Positions 1 to 12,200 of a stretch of DNA of 64,000 nucleotides are shown piece by piece. Each line of letters opens with the position of its first letter. Position 1 is the first letter of the stretch. The position numbers and the translations under genes are program-made. The DNA lies in contig JASVEC010000013.1 of the NCBI GenBank assembly GCA_030770535.1, positions 930,001 to 994,000 on the forward strand. Reading direction: 5' to 3'. Under the pieces are notes generated by a model. It had not been told where the DNA came from, made no database searches, and was given only the letters and a program-made list of their open reading frames with translations. Origin of the DNA: Batkoa obscura (taxonomy: Eukaryota; Entomophthoromycota; Entomophthoromycetes; Entomophthorales; Batkoaceae).

Positions 1-3000
1 CGTTTACTCTCTCAACCATTCCGTTAGTTTCAGGATGATATGGAGCTGCAGTAGAATGCTTTATGGCCATTAGTCTAGCTAATTTCGGGAGAACCAGGTT
101 AACAAAATTGGCAGCGTTATCAGTAAGTATCACCTGAGGGCTTCCATGCCTACAAATAATATCCTCGTATATAAATTTAGATATGTGAAAGGAAGTCTGA
201 TTTGGTATTGCTTTTGCTTCAACCCACTTAGTTAGATGGTCGATAGCTACAACAATAAATTTGTTCCCTCTTACCGAGGAGGCCTCACAGAGAGGACCTA
301 TTACATCTATACTTACCGTGTGAAATGCATGTTTAGGTAAAATAAACTTATAGGCTGTAGCTTTTATTTTACTTTGTTCCCTCTTGCAAACATCGCAATT
401 ATTTATAAAGTCTTCCAAATCTGGTATCATTGATTCCCAATAGCAGGAGACTTTCATAGTATCGTATGTTTTTTGGAAGGCTGAATGTCCACAGATTACA
501 TCATGGAATTGTTGGCATGCAGATAGTCGTGAAGAAGGCCTAATATATGGAATATATGTTCCCTTAATCTTTTTATACAAGGCATTATCTCTTACAATGA
601 TATTTTGAGCGTTTTTCTCAAGCCATTGTTTGAGTTCAGGCTGCTGCTGCGGCCATTTATCTTTATTACCCAATAGATTGTACAAATCATCATCTATGGG
701 GGTAGCTAGACAAATTCTGGGTAACCTGCTAAGCCCATCTGCATTTTGATGATCTTTACCTGGTTTATATACTATATCAAAACTATACGATTGTAGTTTT
801 AGAGCCCACCTAGCTAAACGTCCTTCAGGATTAGTGATTGAATACAACCATTTTAGGGAAACATGATCAGTAATAACAGTAAAGTGAGTGCCGTAGATAT
901 ACGGTCTAAATGCCTTTATAGCATGAATAATTGCAAGGCATTCTTTCTCTGTTGTAGTGTAGTTCCTTTCGTGTTTCGACAAGGTCCTAGAGGTATAGGC
1001 TATTGGGTGTTCACAATTGTTATCATCGAGTTGACTTAAAACACCTCCAACTGCAGTTAGACTAGCGTCAGTATGTAGTGAGAAGGGCTTTGAGAAATTT
1101 GGAAACATCAATACTGGGGCGTTAAGCAGCTTGTTGCGAAGCTCTTCAAAAGCTTGTTGGTGTTCTTCCTTCCATTGAAACTTGACTTCTTTCTTTAGTA
1201 ATTGGAACAGTGGGGTAGCTAAATTCGAAAAGTCTTTTATAAACCTTCGATAATAATTCATTAATCCAAGGAATACTTGTACCTCCCGCATCGTAGTTGG
1301 GGGGAGAAGCTCCTTCACTGCATCTAGTTTATTTGGAATAGGGGCTAGTCCTTTGTCAGAGACTTTATAGCCTAGAAATTCCAAACTAGTTTGGAAGAAT
1401 GAACACTTCTTTGGTTTTAACTTTAGATTGGCTTGACGGAGGCGCTCAAATACTGCTTTAAGATGAGTTAAGTGATCTATAAAAGTTCTTGAAAACACAT
1501 TCAAGTCATCTAAGTAAATTAATACGCACGAAAGTTTAAGGTCACCTAGTGTATTATCCATAAGACGCTGGAATGTAGCGGGAGCGTTCGAAAGGCCTTG
1601 TGGCATCCTAGTTGGTTGAAATAGTCCTTCAGAAGTTATTAAAGCGCACTTTTCTTGGTCTTCTGGATCCATTTCTACCTGCCAGTATCCTGAGATTAAA
1701 TCCATTGCTGAAAAGTATTTAGCACCTTGTAATCGGTCAACCGCATCGTCTATTCTGGGTAGAGGGTATACATCTTTCTTTGTGATTTTGTTAAGCTTTC
1801 TATAGTCCATAACTACTCTATTAGTTCCATCTTTTTTCTTAACGATCATAAGGGGGGAGGCCCATGGACTATTTGAAGGAATGATTAAACCTAGCCTTAA
1901 GAGTTTTTGAACTTCTTCTCGTTCTGCTTTGAGTTCAGATTGAGATTTACGATATGCTTTAGTTGCGACGGGTAATGAATCACATGTATATACTTTATGT
2001 TTAGTATTGCGAGCGCAACCAATATCTTCTTCTGAAGTTGCGAATATGTCTTTATATTCCTCCAGCAATTTATAAAATTGGAGTTGTTCATCTTGGTTTA
2101 GATGGTTAATAGTGTCTTTTTCCACAAAAAGGGCTTGGTTATTTGGGGCCTCTTCGTGAATTTGAAATTCTTCTAGTGTTGCAAATTTACTGAAAGTATT
2201 AATCAAGGCGTTGTTTTCTACGTATATCGTGCCAATCTGTTGGCCTCTAGAGATATTGATTTCTTTTTTGGTAATGTTTGCAAGTAATAACTTGATAGTC
2301 TCATTCATGTTGTTGCCTAAAATTCCGGGCATAGTTAGTGGTTCTAATTGTGAGACACCTTCTATACTATATATAGATAAATGGAATTCCTTAGGTATCC
2401 ATAGTGAGATCTCAGTATCTAATACTATCTGTGACTTAGGCGGTATTAATAAGTTCTTAGGAGAAATAACGGGAATTCCAGACTGTTTATATGCTATCTC
2501 TGGATATTGATGAATTACGGATTCTGATCCGCAGAGAGTGACATCAATTAATTTATTGTTGGTCCGATAGTTCATTATACGGCAGCCAGGAGATTTATTG
2601 TTTATCATATTGATAGATAGGTCTCTTGGTTTATTGTAGTACATTGGGATGGATTGATCTAATATTTTTAAGATATTTTGATCGTACAACAATTGACAAC
2701 CGTGTTTCACAAAGAATTCGGTGCCTAGGAGGAAGTCATAACCTTCACTTTCTAATACTATTGCTGGAAAGGCTAAGGTTAGTTTTCCAAATTTGATTGG
2801 TATTGATGAGTATGCTCCTAGCGCTGTAGTAGTTCCAGTTCCAGCTGTACCAAAGGTGTCTGAGCAATCTATATCTGGTTTAAAGGATAATCGTTTTACC
2901 AGACGACTCGATATGAAATTGATAGGAGCTCCACTATCTAATATGATGCGTACATTCTTTTTATAAATTGACGCATTGATGTAAGTACAATCGATGGAGT

Positions 3001-3489
3001 TAGCTTTGTCATCGAGGTTTACTAAAAGAATCTGTTTATTTGGATTCTGGTATTCTCTAATAATTTTTCTAAATGCAATTGCTAAGTCTGATTCTCCAGT
3101 TAAGATCTTGTCTAGCGGGATTGGGATCGTAACATTGGTTAACCACTGATGCGTGTTATCTAGTTCGCTTTGTGTGAGGGATAGTTTAGATAAATCGGAT
3201 AATTGTGAGATGTAAGGTTTGGAGATCTCGTTCATTGGAATCGAATCAGGAGCATTAATAGAGTTATCAGGTAGCTTGAAAATTCGAGGTGGAATGACTT
3301 TAGGGATTTCCACAACAGGAACTCTTTTCTTTTTAGGTCTACCACGAATTCGCGAAGGAAGTGCTAGGATGAGGGTAGAGGGGTCAAATTTTGAAAGCGT
3401 ATTAACTTTAAGGTCTAATCCAGTGCTATCATCTGGATCAGGAGGAATTTTTAACTTCGTGGAAGGGGGATCCTCATTTATCCTCCCAC
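1..3489 (-). CDS. Pol polyprotein of Ty3/gypsy element (protease, RT, RNase H, integrase), partial
   Basis: Pol region read in the -1 frame relative to gag. Aspartic protease: ILDSGAP near 2930, then GYDFLLGTEF near 2730. Reverse transcriptase: GTNRVVMDYRKLN near 1815 and the catalytic YLDD box near 1515. RNase H: the TDAS motif near 1065. Integrase: an HHCC zinc-binding N-terminus (HDVICGH near 490, CDVCK near 395), a catalytic core with AIDHLTKWVEA near 235, TDNAANF near 115 and YHPETNGMVERVN at the window edge. The C-terminal end of the integrase lies outside the window. The parts of the frame that I translated (3489 to about 2550, and around each motif) are open; between them I checked only for motifs. 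It copies the element RNA and inserts the DNA product. Confidence 0.85.
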
Positions 3490-6006
3490 TTAGAAGTTTT
3501 TTGACTCGTTATCGGAGTCGACAAACTTCTCAGTATCATCGCCTTCAGTATCGTTATAATTGAGGTGATTTATTTGTTTATTTTTATTGAAACGTTCATT
3601 GTTGCGAACATTCTTTTCGAAATAATATTTAAAAATACCATTTTCTGGCTTTGGTTCAGTGCAGTTAACGGTAATGTGTCCATATTCACCACAGTTCCAG
3701 CATCCAGTAAATACTCGAGATTTACGATGGTTGGAGTAGTGTTGTTGAGTGATGGTAAAACAATGAAGGTATTCGTTGTTGTCCATCCCTTTATCTATGT
3801 GATTAACATATAATTTCTTGGGTCTAACTTCACTTTTTGGACTTCCAAGGTATAATTCTAAAATCTCTATCATCTGTGTAACGTTGGTGATGTTATGGTG
3901 AGGATCTAGAAAAAGGCATGCGATATGACTTGGAAGGTTTCGCTGGAAGGCCAGGCGGAGGTCTGTAACGCTTAACTTTCCACAGGAAATTAAGGCATTA
4001 GCACGATTTCTTACGTTTGTAATGAAACTCTCAAGTTTATTTTCGTCGTCTAAACGTAAAGATAAGAGGGCTGCCTTTTTTGCTTCCATTTTTACATCGG
4101 AATCATAATGGTCTATAAACGCCTTTTTGAAGGAATCCCAATTACTGCGTAAGTCGTCAGGTAAAGTCATGCACCAAGAAAGTTCATTTGTTTGTAGTTG
4201 ACCTAAAAGGCATTGAGGACGACATTCATAGGTCCAGTTGTTAGCATCGAGATGAACTTCTAGAGCTTTAATGAAGGTAGTAGCAGTAATTTCACTTGGA
4301 TTGAATAAAAGACTAAAATTAAACTTTGTGTTAACAGGTTGGGAGCTTCTTGGGTAGTTGTGGCGGTGTGTTGAGAAGCTATGTGATTTTGGATCGTTAC
4401 CAGAAGGTCCAGGATGACTAAAATAAGCGTCATGGGTATTGTGTGATATACCATGATCATGTTGAACAGTAATCGGATCGGCTTGTACGTAGTGAGGTGA
4501 AGATTTCTCATAGGGTATATGTTGAGCGATTTGAGGGGCAATATGTGATGACTTATTTTTGTTAAAAGGATTGGCTAGGTTGACTTCAGCATAAGATTGT
4601 ACACGAGGTCGTATTGGATCAGCGTTAGATCCTGTAGCAGGATTTCTTGAGTAAATACCATCAGTAGGTACAGCAGTCATTCTAGGATTTGATTGGGGTA
4701 GGTATGTGGAAACTTGGGGAGAGTTCTCTTCTTTCTTTGTTTGATCATCCGGTTGTACCAAGTGAACAGACCCATGATACTTATGGTTTATTTGATATTC
4801 AGTACCAAAGATAGATTCTGTGGCACTATCACCCAGATCATACATATTGTATCTTGGAACGTCTCTGTAACTCGAGAGTCTGGAGGGAGGTGCTGAAACA
4901 GCAATACGCTCCTTTCTACAATTGCAAGAAGATGCCTTGATTTGGTTAGTATTTGAAGCTACCTTAGTCTGAAGAAGAATGAGCTCTTCTCTGGTACTCT
5001 GTATGTTACGCGAGATTTCCTCCCAGTCAACTACTGTTTGTTCTTTGTCCAGTCTAATTTGTTCCTTCAAATTATTATTGGAGGTGATAAGCTGGCTAAT
5101 GGTAGTCACTTGTTGAGCCATTTGTTCATTACAAACAGCTAAATCTTGTTCTAAAGCCAAGATTCTAGCATCTTTGGTTGAAGTAGATGGAGGGGATTGT
5201 TCAATACAGGATAAGCGGTGATTATACTCTTTGAATTTATTCATTAGCGATCTGTGGAGTTCTGCGAAAGTGGCTTTTGTTTTTCCGTCAATATCTGAGA
5301 TTCTTTCAGTAGTATGGTCATTGATCTCAGTGAGGGAAAGGTTGATCTCATCGGAGATTTTAACAAGTTCAGAATGTAGAGCAGTATCGAGCTGACGTAA
5401 TTCAGCTTTGAGATCTCCTACTTCTCTTACTAACTCTCTGTGGGCTTCATAGGTAACGGTGTTATTGAGTCTTTGATTGAGCTCATTTAACTTACTAACA
5501 TGGAGTTCATTTGAAGGGGCGATGACACCACTCTTTTGGTTACTGATCATGGAAAGGTTGTTAACCGTAGCTAAAAGTGAGCTTAAAGAGGTAGACAATT
5601 CATTGTTATGAATTGAAAGACGGTCGAGTTCACCAACCATCTGGATGAGTTTGTTGTGCAGGAACTCTACTAGATATTGTTGAACGTGGGAAAGGGTAGG
5701 TACCGTTTGGTACTGGGCACGAAAATTGATTTGAGTACTGGAGCCACTATTTTGGTATTGTCTCCAAGCGGAGAGGTCACCATCAAGGACGTGCATAGGG
5801 ACAGCTCCGTAGGTAACGACTGAGTTTACAACGTGAGGAGGTAGTGCAGCTTGATTTAAAGCAGCAGTTTCTATTTCTGGGGTCAGAACACTAGCTTCCT
5901 CTTCATCACTACTACCCATGTCGTATTCAGTGATGATCAACTGTTGACGGTTATCAAGAAGGTATTTTGAGTCCGCAAAATAAGGTACAAGACCATTGTC
6001 GACCAT
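3490..6006 (-). CDS. Gag polyprotein of Ty3/gypsy element (838 aa)
   Basis: Structural (capsid/nucleocapsid) polyprotein of the retrotransposon; it packages the element RNA. The first half (about residues 100-350) is rich in heptad-like Leu/Ile patterns and looks coiled-coil. A Retrotrans_gag-like capsid segment lies at about residues 570-720 (LPDDLRSNWDSFKKAFIDHY). A CCHC zinc knuckle CWNCGEYGHITVNC lies at about 768-781. The start is the first in-frame ATG after the primer-binding site. Pol follows in the -1 frame and overlaps the end of gag; such -1 frameshifting is a known expression mode in this group. The reading frame looks whole. At 838 residues it is longer than the Ty3 Gag of yeast, mostly because of the N-terminal coiled-coil part. 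Confidence 0.88.
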   Translation of the reverse strand: MVDNGLVPYFADSKYLLDNRQQLIITEYDMGSSDEEEASVLTPEIETAALNQAALPPHVVNSVVTYGAVPMHVLDGDLSAWRQYQNSGSSTQINFRAQYQTVPTLSHVQQYLVEFLHNKLIQMVGELDRLSIHNNELSTSLSSLLATVNNLSMISNQKSGVIAPSNELHVSKLNELNQRLNNTVTYEAHRELVREVGDLKAELRQLDTALHSELVKISDEINLSLTEINDHTTERISDIDGKTKATFAELHRSLMNKFKEYNHRLSCIEQSPPSTSTKDARILALEQDLAVCNEQMAQQVTTISQLITSNNNLKEQIRLDKEQTVVDWEEISRNIQSTREELILLQTKVASNTNQIKASSCNCRKERIAVSAPPSRLSSYRDVPRYNMYDLGDSATESIFGTEYQINHKYHGSVHLVQPDDQTKKEENSPQVSTYLPQSNPRMTAVPTDGIYSRNPATGSNADPIRPRVQSYAEVNLANPFNKNKSSHIAPQIAQHIPYEKSSPHYVQADPITVQHDHGISHNTHDAYFSHPGPSGNDPKSHSFSTHRHNYPRSSQPVNTKFNFSLLFNPSEITATTFIKALEVHLDANNWTYECRPQCLLGQLQTNELSWCMTLPDDLRSNWDSFKKAFIDHYDSDVKMEAKKAALLSLRLDDENKLESFITNVRNRANALISCGKLSVTDLRLAFQRNLPSHIACLFLDPHHNITNVTQMIEILELYLGSPKSEVRPKKLYVNHIDKGMDNNEYLHCFTITQQHYSNHRKSRVFTGCWNCGEYGHITVNCTEPKPENGIFKYYFEKNVRNNERFNKNKQINHLNYNDTEGDDTEKFVDSDNESKNF

Positions 6007-6135
6007 AGTTGAGAATTAAGGAGGTTAAGGGGGTTTTTCTTTGTTTGGGGTGGTTACGCGGTAAGGACCGTAAAGGAAAGATTATAAAGGCTATCTAAAA
6101 TAGTTATAAGAGCTTTCCCAGTTATGAGCGCCAAA

Positions 6136-6535
6136 TGTGAAATCTGGTACTCAGGGTTTGGAGTCAAGAACAGCTATTGCTGGGTTGACTACACTATAAG
6201 TCAAAAGGTCTTAGTTTATGTGACTAAGATAGACTTGGGTTATGAGGAATAGCACGTAATAGGTTACAAGCTATATAAGACAAATAGAATAGACAATACT
6301 AATGTAAAATCTATGTAAAATACTATTAAGAAAACTTAGTGGCTTTATTAAATGTTCGAGATATCAGGGATTAATTCAGTTAAAAAGCCTCGAACTATTA
6401 TATTCTGTAAACTCTTTTATACTCTGAAAAGTATAAGTATCAAAATGAGAAGATAATATTCTTTTGGGTGGAACTAGAAATTCTCATAACAAATCAAAAT
6501 AATTAACCATGGGACTGACAAAGCGATATTTCACA
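6136..6535 (-). repeat. 5' LTR of the Ty3/gypsy element
   Basis: A 400-base block bounded by TGTGAAA and TTTCACA inverted ends. It shares long stretches with the solo LTRs at 30593-30900, 31728-32222, 35795-36227, 46588-47044 and 47045-47686, for example GTCTTAGTTTATGTGACTAA and the GATATCAGGGA segment. It sits 130 bases upstream of the gag start in transcript direction, with the primer-binding site between. Confidence 0.88.
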
Positions 6536-6602
6536 ACTATGTAAAAACTTGTTACTCTCGCTTTATTTTAGTTTATTTATTCCTTTAGTTATCTGATATT
6601 AC

Positions 6603-8838
6603 ATATAGGGATGTCCGAATTGGTTTCAGGATTTAGTTAAAAATGAATCCAAATTTTAAATTTTTAAATTTGTAAGTACTTAATATATAATTGGTTAAAT
6701 TTAAAAAGCTTGAAATTAAATATAAAAAATTTAACTAAAAGACTATTTTATAATAAAACAAAAAAAGAAGAAAAATACTATTAGAGTTTACTATTGATAA
6801 TAAACTTAATCAAGCAATGTATAAAGCTAGTGCTTTAAAGGAAACAGGAAATAAAAACTAACAAGTAGTATTATTATCGACTATAGCTTCAGTATATTCT
6901 TTTGATGAATGTAAAAGTTTTGGATTTAATATAAGTAAAAAGCAATATGGTTATTCAAAAATAATTAATAATAATAAAACACCAACATTACAACCTATTA
7001 TTAAAAATACAAAAAAAATTAAAGATGAGCAAATTGAGATTATTATACAATATTTCATAATTCAACTATTTCATCAAGATTTAGTAAAAAAAACAATGAT
7101 AATAAATATTCGTCAGATAATATATATATTAAATAAAAGTAGAAGAATGATATATAGTAAATATTTTAAGGGTTTAAAAGATAAAGAGTAGCTAGGTCAA
7201 CATTTTTTAAATATATACCAAATAGTTTTAAAAATCCAGCAAGAAAAACAGATTTATATAATATATGTGCCTAGTATAAAGTTAGAAAAAAGTTATTTGA
7301 AAATAAAATAAATACAGCGATAAAAAATAAAGTAGAGATAGAAGAATCTTTTAATAAAGAAAAAAGGTTATATAAATTACATGAATTTTGTGTTGATACT
7401 CAAAATATATTTAATGAAACTATTAAAAAACTAAATAATAAAAGTTGTATAATAATTTTAGACTTTAAACAAAATATGGAAATAGGAACAAGACCAGATC
7501 CAATAAACTTAGATCATTATAATAAACAAGCTATATCAGTATTAGGGTTTGGCGTTTTGTATTTAAAAAATGATAAAACAATAGGCAAAGTTTATTTTGA
7601 TTATTTATCTGAAATATTAAATCATGATTCAGCATATGCAGGAGATTGTTTAATTGATTTAGTATCTAAAAAGCCTTTATTTAAAAAGTTTACAAAAATT
7701 AATATATGGGCAGATACAGGATATCATTTTAAATCTCAAGAGTTTTTACATCATATGTTTGAAGAAATTTATAAAATAAATAGTAGTTTAAATATTGATC
7801 TTAATTTTTTTGCTGAGCATCATGGAAAAAGTATAGTTGATGGACATTTTGGAAATCTTTCACAGTGGAAAAATAATCTTGAAGCATTAAGTAAAACAGA
7901 AGATATTGATCAATTAATTTCAAAATTTGAGATTTTTATTTGTGAACATAATAGAGTTAACAACTCAACTATTAATAATGGGAAAACAGATATAATTTTT
8001 AAAAAGTATGAAAGAAACAAAGATAAAAAAAAAAACAATAAAAATACAAGGTATTAGAAAGTATTTACATTTTGTTAAACGTGGTAACAAACTACACTGT
8101 TATCCAGTATCTGATAGATCAAAAAAAAGCGATATGATCTCAATTAAAGTTATAGAGTCTATAGAGGATAGAAAAATTAAAAGGTCAACCCCAGCTTATC
8201 TTACAAAAATAACTGAAAGTTTAAAAGTTTCAATATTTAGTAAGCAAGTAAGTAGCTTATTAGATGATAGAAATCAATTATTAAATGTTGATATTACTTA
8301 AATTAATAATAGCTAAGTTAATAAATAGTCAAAGAGCAAGTAGTTGCAATAATAAGTAAAAATTATTATTATACTACTTGTATAACATAGGGATGGTTAA
8401 TTATAGTTTTGGGGCTAACCACTCCCTCCCATGCAGCTATTTAGCAACTTAGCGATATATTAATAATGTAATTGTAACATTAAAATTATTTATTTATTTA
8501 TTTGATAGCAAATCTACAATGTTGACTATAAAACAGTTAATAATAAATATTTCTTAATAAAGTTTTATAAATGTATATATTTATTTTCATATTACAACTT
8601 TGATTAATATCACTATACAGGCTATATTAGTAAAATCCTTGCTAATCCAGGAATTTATATTAAATTTAATAGAAATTCCGCTAATTGACAACATAAATTA
8701 TAACAAAATAATTTAAAACTGTATCGGGTACTTTTGGCTTTTAATAAAGAATTTATCTTTATAAATTTTAAGCAGTTTTCAAAATATAAATATTTAAAAA
8801 TTGGATAAAAAAATGAAACCAATTCGAACACCCCCATT
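6603..8838. mobile_element. DNA transposon copy A with terminal inverted repeats (2.2 kb)
   Basis: The left end reads ATATAGGGATGTCCGAATTG and continues GTTTC; the right end, read on the minus strand, is AAATGGGGGTGTTCGAATTG, also followed by GTTTC. The terminal inverted repeat is therefore about 25 bases and imperfect. Inside lies one transposase-like reading direction on the plus strand (6785-8301) followed by about 500 non-coding bases that include a small palindrome at 8386-8433. The left and right ends differ beyond the shared 25 bases, and each matches one end of the 105-base MITE family found across the window, so this is the best candidate for the (former) autonomous partner of those MITEs. 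A more decayed copy lies at 29868-32680. Confidence 0.75.
6785..8301 (+). pseudogene. Decayed transposase of copy A, family not recognised
   Basis: The coding signal is continuous in sense but broken. From about 6785 the plus strand encodes fragments with in-frame stops (for example near 6859, 7189 and in the 7270s). A long open part, 7476-8057 (193 aa), then passes through an A-rich run into a second overlapping frame (8008-8301), which suggests a frameshift. Candidate acidic residues are LDFKQN (near 7460), IWADTGYHF (near 7710) and FFAEHHGKSIVDGHFG (7810-7850), a D-D-E/D-like spacing with a His-rich third block. A C/H cluster near 7230-7275 may be a zinc site. The second copy at 29868-32680 shows the same blocks, including SKYF-like and KKYERNK segments. 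I do not recognise the superfamily; Merlin and hAT motifs are absent. Confidence 0.6.
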
Positions 8839-10624
8839 TGTTTATTTACAAAGTAATTTAAATAATTAAATTAATACCAGTTAAAATAGCTGATAGCTAA
8901 CTTTATTATAGTTACAATCAAAATTAATTTAATTTAACTTTAATTATTAAGTATTTTGATTTTTGGGTTTTTGAATATATTTTATATATATATAAATTTT
9001 GACATTGAAATTTTTGATGCTAAAAATTAAAACTTATAAAAAAATGCTTTGATTTTCTGGCTTTATTAAAAAAAAGTTAAGATTTATGTATTTTCCATTC
9101 TTAATTTTAATAATATTGGTCTTGAGATCGTTTTTTATTAGCTACTTTTGACTGTTTTTAAACAATTGGTCAGTAGTAGCTTGAAAATAGTTTAATTACA
9201 TACAACTTATTTTTTTAAATATAAATCAAAATCAAGTAATAATTAAAAAAACTGATTTAAAAAAAACCCATAATTAAAATAATAACAATTAAACATGGAT
9301 AGTAACGATGTTATTAATAAGCCTATAAGTACATGTATTTAATAGTTTTAATAATATTACTATGCATTTGTCTAAATTTATAACAAAATATAATTTGTTA
9401 CCATATACATGAGTTAGTTTAAAAGCTCAGTTCAATTTTTATCCAATTTAGGTCTTTAGCAAAAATTGCGAATTAAGCACAAGGTATTATGAAGTCAGTT
9501 GCTTTTTTGCTTAATTTTAAAATTACTTAAAGTAACGCTTTTTTATTCATCATTTAAAGAAAATTCAAAAATTTACACTACATAGAAAATGAACAAAAGA
9601 AGTGATATGGGAAATTTCATCCTTGATTTCCACCAAGTTTTTAAACTTACCCATATTAATGGAAAAACTAAACAGATTTCCCTCAAAAAAAGCGGTCAAA
9701 GTTTTTTTTATCAGAAAATCCCCCCTCTGATGAGGTTTTCATTAAAACAGCTTTATTTTTTACGTTATTTTTAGCAGCTGAGACCATTTGAAAATTGCTA
9801 TAAATGAATGTCTTAAAAACAGACCAGAATTAAAAATACTTTTTCATTTACTAATTTGAATTTCAAAATCAGTATGGAAATGCTTTTTTGCTTCACTACT
9901 TGTCCATTGTCAATGTTAAGTAAATGATTTTCTTGGTTAAATACCGAGATAAAAATACAGTGATGTATTCTTAGTTTAATTAAACAAATAAGTGATTATC
10001 TTTATATGAGATCTTTTTTTTTTGTTTTAGTATTATTTATTTTCTTGATTTTATGTATAGAAAATGTACAGATAAATAAAACTCAAAAAAACATGCCCAT
10101 ATGCTTTTTCATAAATTCCTGCTTTTACTATTATTTTGCCAAAGATTATAGCTTTCAATACTATAGTAAAATAAATTAGGATATATTCGATATCATCTAC
10201 TTTGTAACCTTTGAATTAATTATAAAGGAGGACACAGCTCTTTTCTTATAATGGACCCGACATTGTTGACTATAAGTTTTTATAAAGAAAAATAATATCA
10301 GCAACATACTTGTAAATTACCATTGGTTTCAGAATAATGTGGTATTTTTATCACTCTTAATGTTAATTTAAATAAACTATCAAATCTTAAACAATTTTCA
10401 CTTTATTATTCAAGTAGTCCCATTTCAAATTCTATAAAATTTTGGAGGATAATATAATTGGCTTAACGGAGCAATAGACATCCGAATTCTTTTAAAGAAT
10501 GATGAATTTATCTATCAACCTACTCAAGATAAATTAAAACATAAACACTATATAGTTTTAAAAAAACAATACTAAGTTTAAGTATAAAAGGAAACATTAA
10601 AAATTAAAAATTAAAAATTAAAAA
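8839..10624. other. Intergenic, AT-rich, no gene seen
   Basis: About 1.8 kb of AT-rich sequence between transposon copy A and the P450 gene. Short open stretches (for example 9589-9774) show no recognisable domain and no splice pattern that extends them. The last bases before the P450 ATG are three tandem TTAAAAA-type repeats (about 10596-10622), likely 5' leader. Confidence 0.5.
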
Positions 10625-12200
10625 ATGATTTTATATATTTTATTATCTACTATTCCTTTATTCTCCTACATTTATTTCAAGTTTCGGCCAAACAAAAATG
10701 TATCTCAATTACCAAGTGTGAGCACATTAATGATGTTGTATCATATATTACTTCGAACCTCCGGGCAGTTGAGAGATGAACTTTTAATGAGTCCTCCATT
10801 CTCAAAAAACCGATTCATAAGTGTGTTCCTAGGTCGATGGTTTATATTGGTAAAGGACATGGATACCATTAAAAAGATACTTCTCAATGACGAGACTTTT
10901 GTTAAGATTAAGCAGAATGAGATGATGAACGACTTTGGGTTAATAAGAGAAAACATTGCTGAAGTAGATAAAAAGGAGTGGAAATTGCATAAGAGAGTAG
11001 TTAATCCAGCGTTTAAAAGAGGATGGGATTTGAGCATTTTTATAACTGTAGCAAATAAAATTTGTGATAGAATCCAGAATGCTAGTGATCAAGAGATTGA
11101 GGTTATGCAAATTTTTAAAGCTGGTACCTTAGATAGTTTAGGATTAGCTGTGTTTAATATTAATTTTGATACTATCAGTAGTCAAGATAATGAGATGGCT
11201 TACTTATATAACAACCTCATCAATGAAATCTTAAACCCTTTGTTTTTTATGCTACCTTTTTTAAATTACTTTCCCTTTCCATCAAGAATGAAATTATATG
11301 ATGATACTGCTAAGTTTCGTAGCTATATAAAAGGATTGATTGATGATGAAAGAAAAAAATTGAGCGTATCTGGTAATAATGAAAAAGGTTCTAACCTGTT
11401 ATCATTAATGATACAATCTTCTGACAATGAATCTGAAGGACTTACTGATGAGTTGATTATAGTAATTACTGATTTTATTTTAATATAGCTCTTTTCTCAT
11501 TTTTTACATTTTAGAATAATGCCATCATATTTTTTATTGCTGGACATGATACAACTGCCCATACATTAACTTCAGCTATGTACTATTTAGCTAAATATCC
11601 AGTAATAAAAATTAATTAGCAGTAGTTATTATATTAATTAAAAAGTAGGAAATCCAATGTAAATTGAGACAAGAAATAAAAGATGTATTGGGACCAAAGG
11701 GCACGTTGAAAGACCCGAATTCGAATCAAGCTATTATAAATGAAGTTATTTATCTAGATGCCATAATTTATGAAACTTTGAGATCCATACCAGTAGTACC
11801 CATACTTAGTCGCAAACCAAATCGACCAGTTACCTTAGGAAGTAATCTAGTTGTGAATACTAATCAATCAATCATGCTACATGTAGGACTTGCAATGAAG
11901 GACCCAGCTTTATTTAAAAATCCAGAAGAATTTGAACCTGAACGTTTTTTAATAGTTGAAGATAATCAAACCAAAATCAACAAAAAAATGACCAACTTGT
12001 TACTTACTTTTGGTTATGGCGCTAGAATGTGTTTAGGCAATCAGTTTTCTTTATTAGAGCAGAAAGTGTTTTTGATAGCTTTGTTGCTCGAATTTAATAT
12101 CTCTTTACCTGAAAATTCACCACATCATGACTATCCTATTTTACCCCCCTTAGGCCTGTTCAGCCCCAAAGACCTAAAGGTCAAGTTCACTAAGGTCTGA
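10625..12200 (+). CDS. Cytochrome P450 (491 aa, 3 exons)
   Basis: Haem-thiolate monooxygenase, probably anchored in the ER. Exons 10625-11461, 11515-11601 and 11649-12200, in phase, with introns of 53 and 47 bases (GTAATT...TAG, GTAATA...TAG). Residues 1-15 form a hydrophobic N-terminal anchor. The I-helix oxygen-binding motif AGHDTT spans the start of exon 2 (about 289-294). The K-helix ETLR is at 350-353, PERF at 405-408, and the haem loop FGYGARMCLG places the axial Cys at about 436. All core P450 signatures are present, so it should be active. The length is usual for a microsomal P450. I cannot give a CYP family or substrate; the sequence looks like the broad CYP3/CYP5-type clan. No redox or biosynthetic partner lies next to it. 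Confidence 0.92.

Larger units (their letters stand above)
1..6535 (-). mobile_element. Ty3/gypsy LTR retrotransposon, cut by the left window edge
   Basis: Fossil/mobile element of the Ty3/gypsy order Metaviridae-like group. In transcript direction (minus strand) the parts are: a 400-base LTR at 6535-6136 with TGTGAAA...TTTCACA ends, a primer-binding-site-like TGGCGCTCATAACTGG two bases inside the LTR, gag (6006-3490), then pol with protease, reverse transcriptase, RNase H and integrase. The order protease-RT-RNaseH-integrase separates it from Ty1/copia. The window ends just after the third catalytic residue of the integrase core, so the 3' part and second LTR lie outside. In what can be read the element looks whole and is probably young, in contrast to the eroded solo LTRs of the same family elsewhere in this window. 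Confidence 0.93.

Noticed and set aside
8386-8433. CATAGGGATGGTTA...TAACCACTCCCTCCCATG palindrome as the right end of transposon copy A
   Set aside because: The sequence at 8812-8838 is a much better inverted match to the left end (CGAATTGGTTTC shared); the palindrome is kept only as an internal feature.
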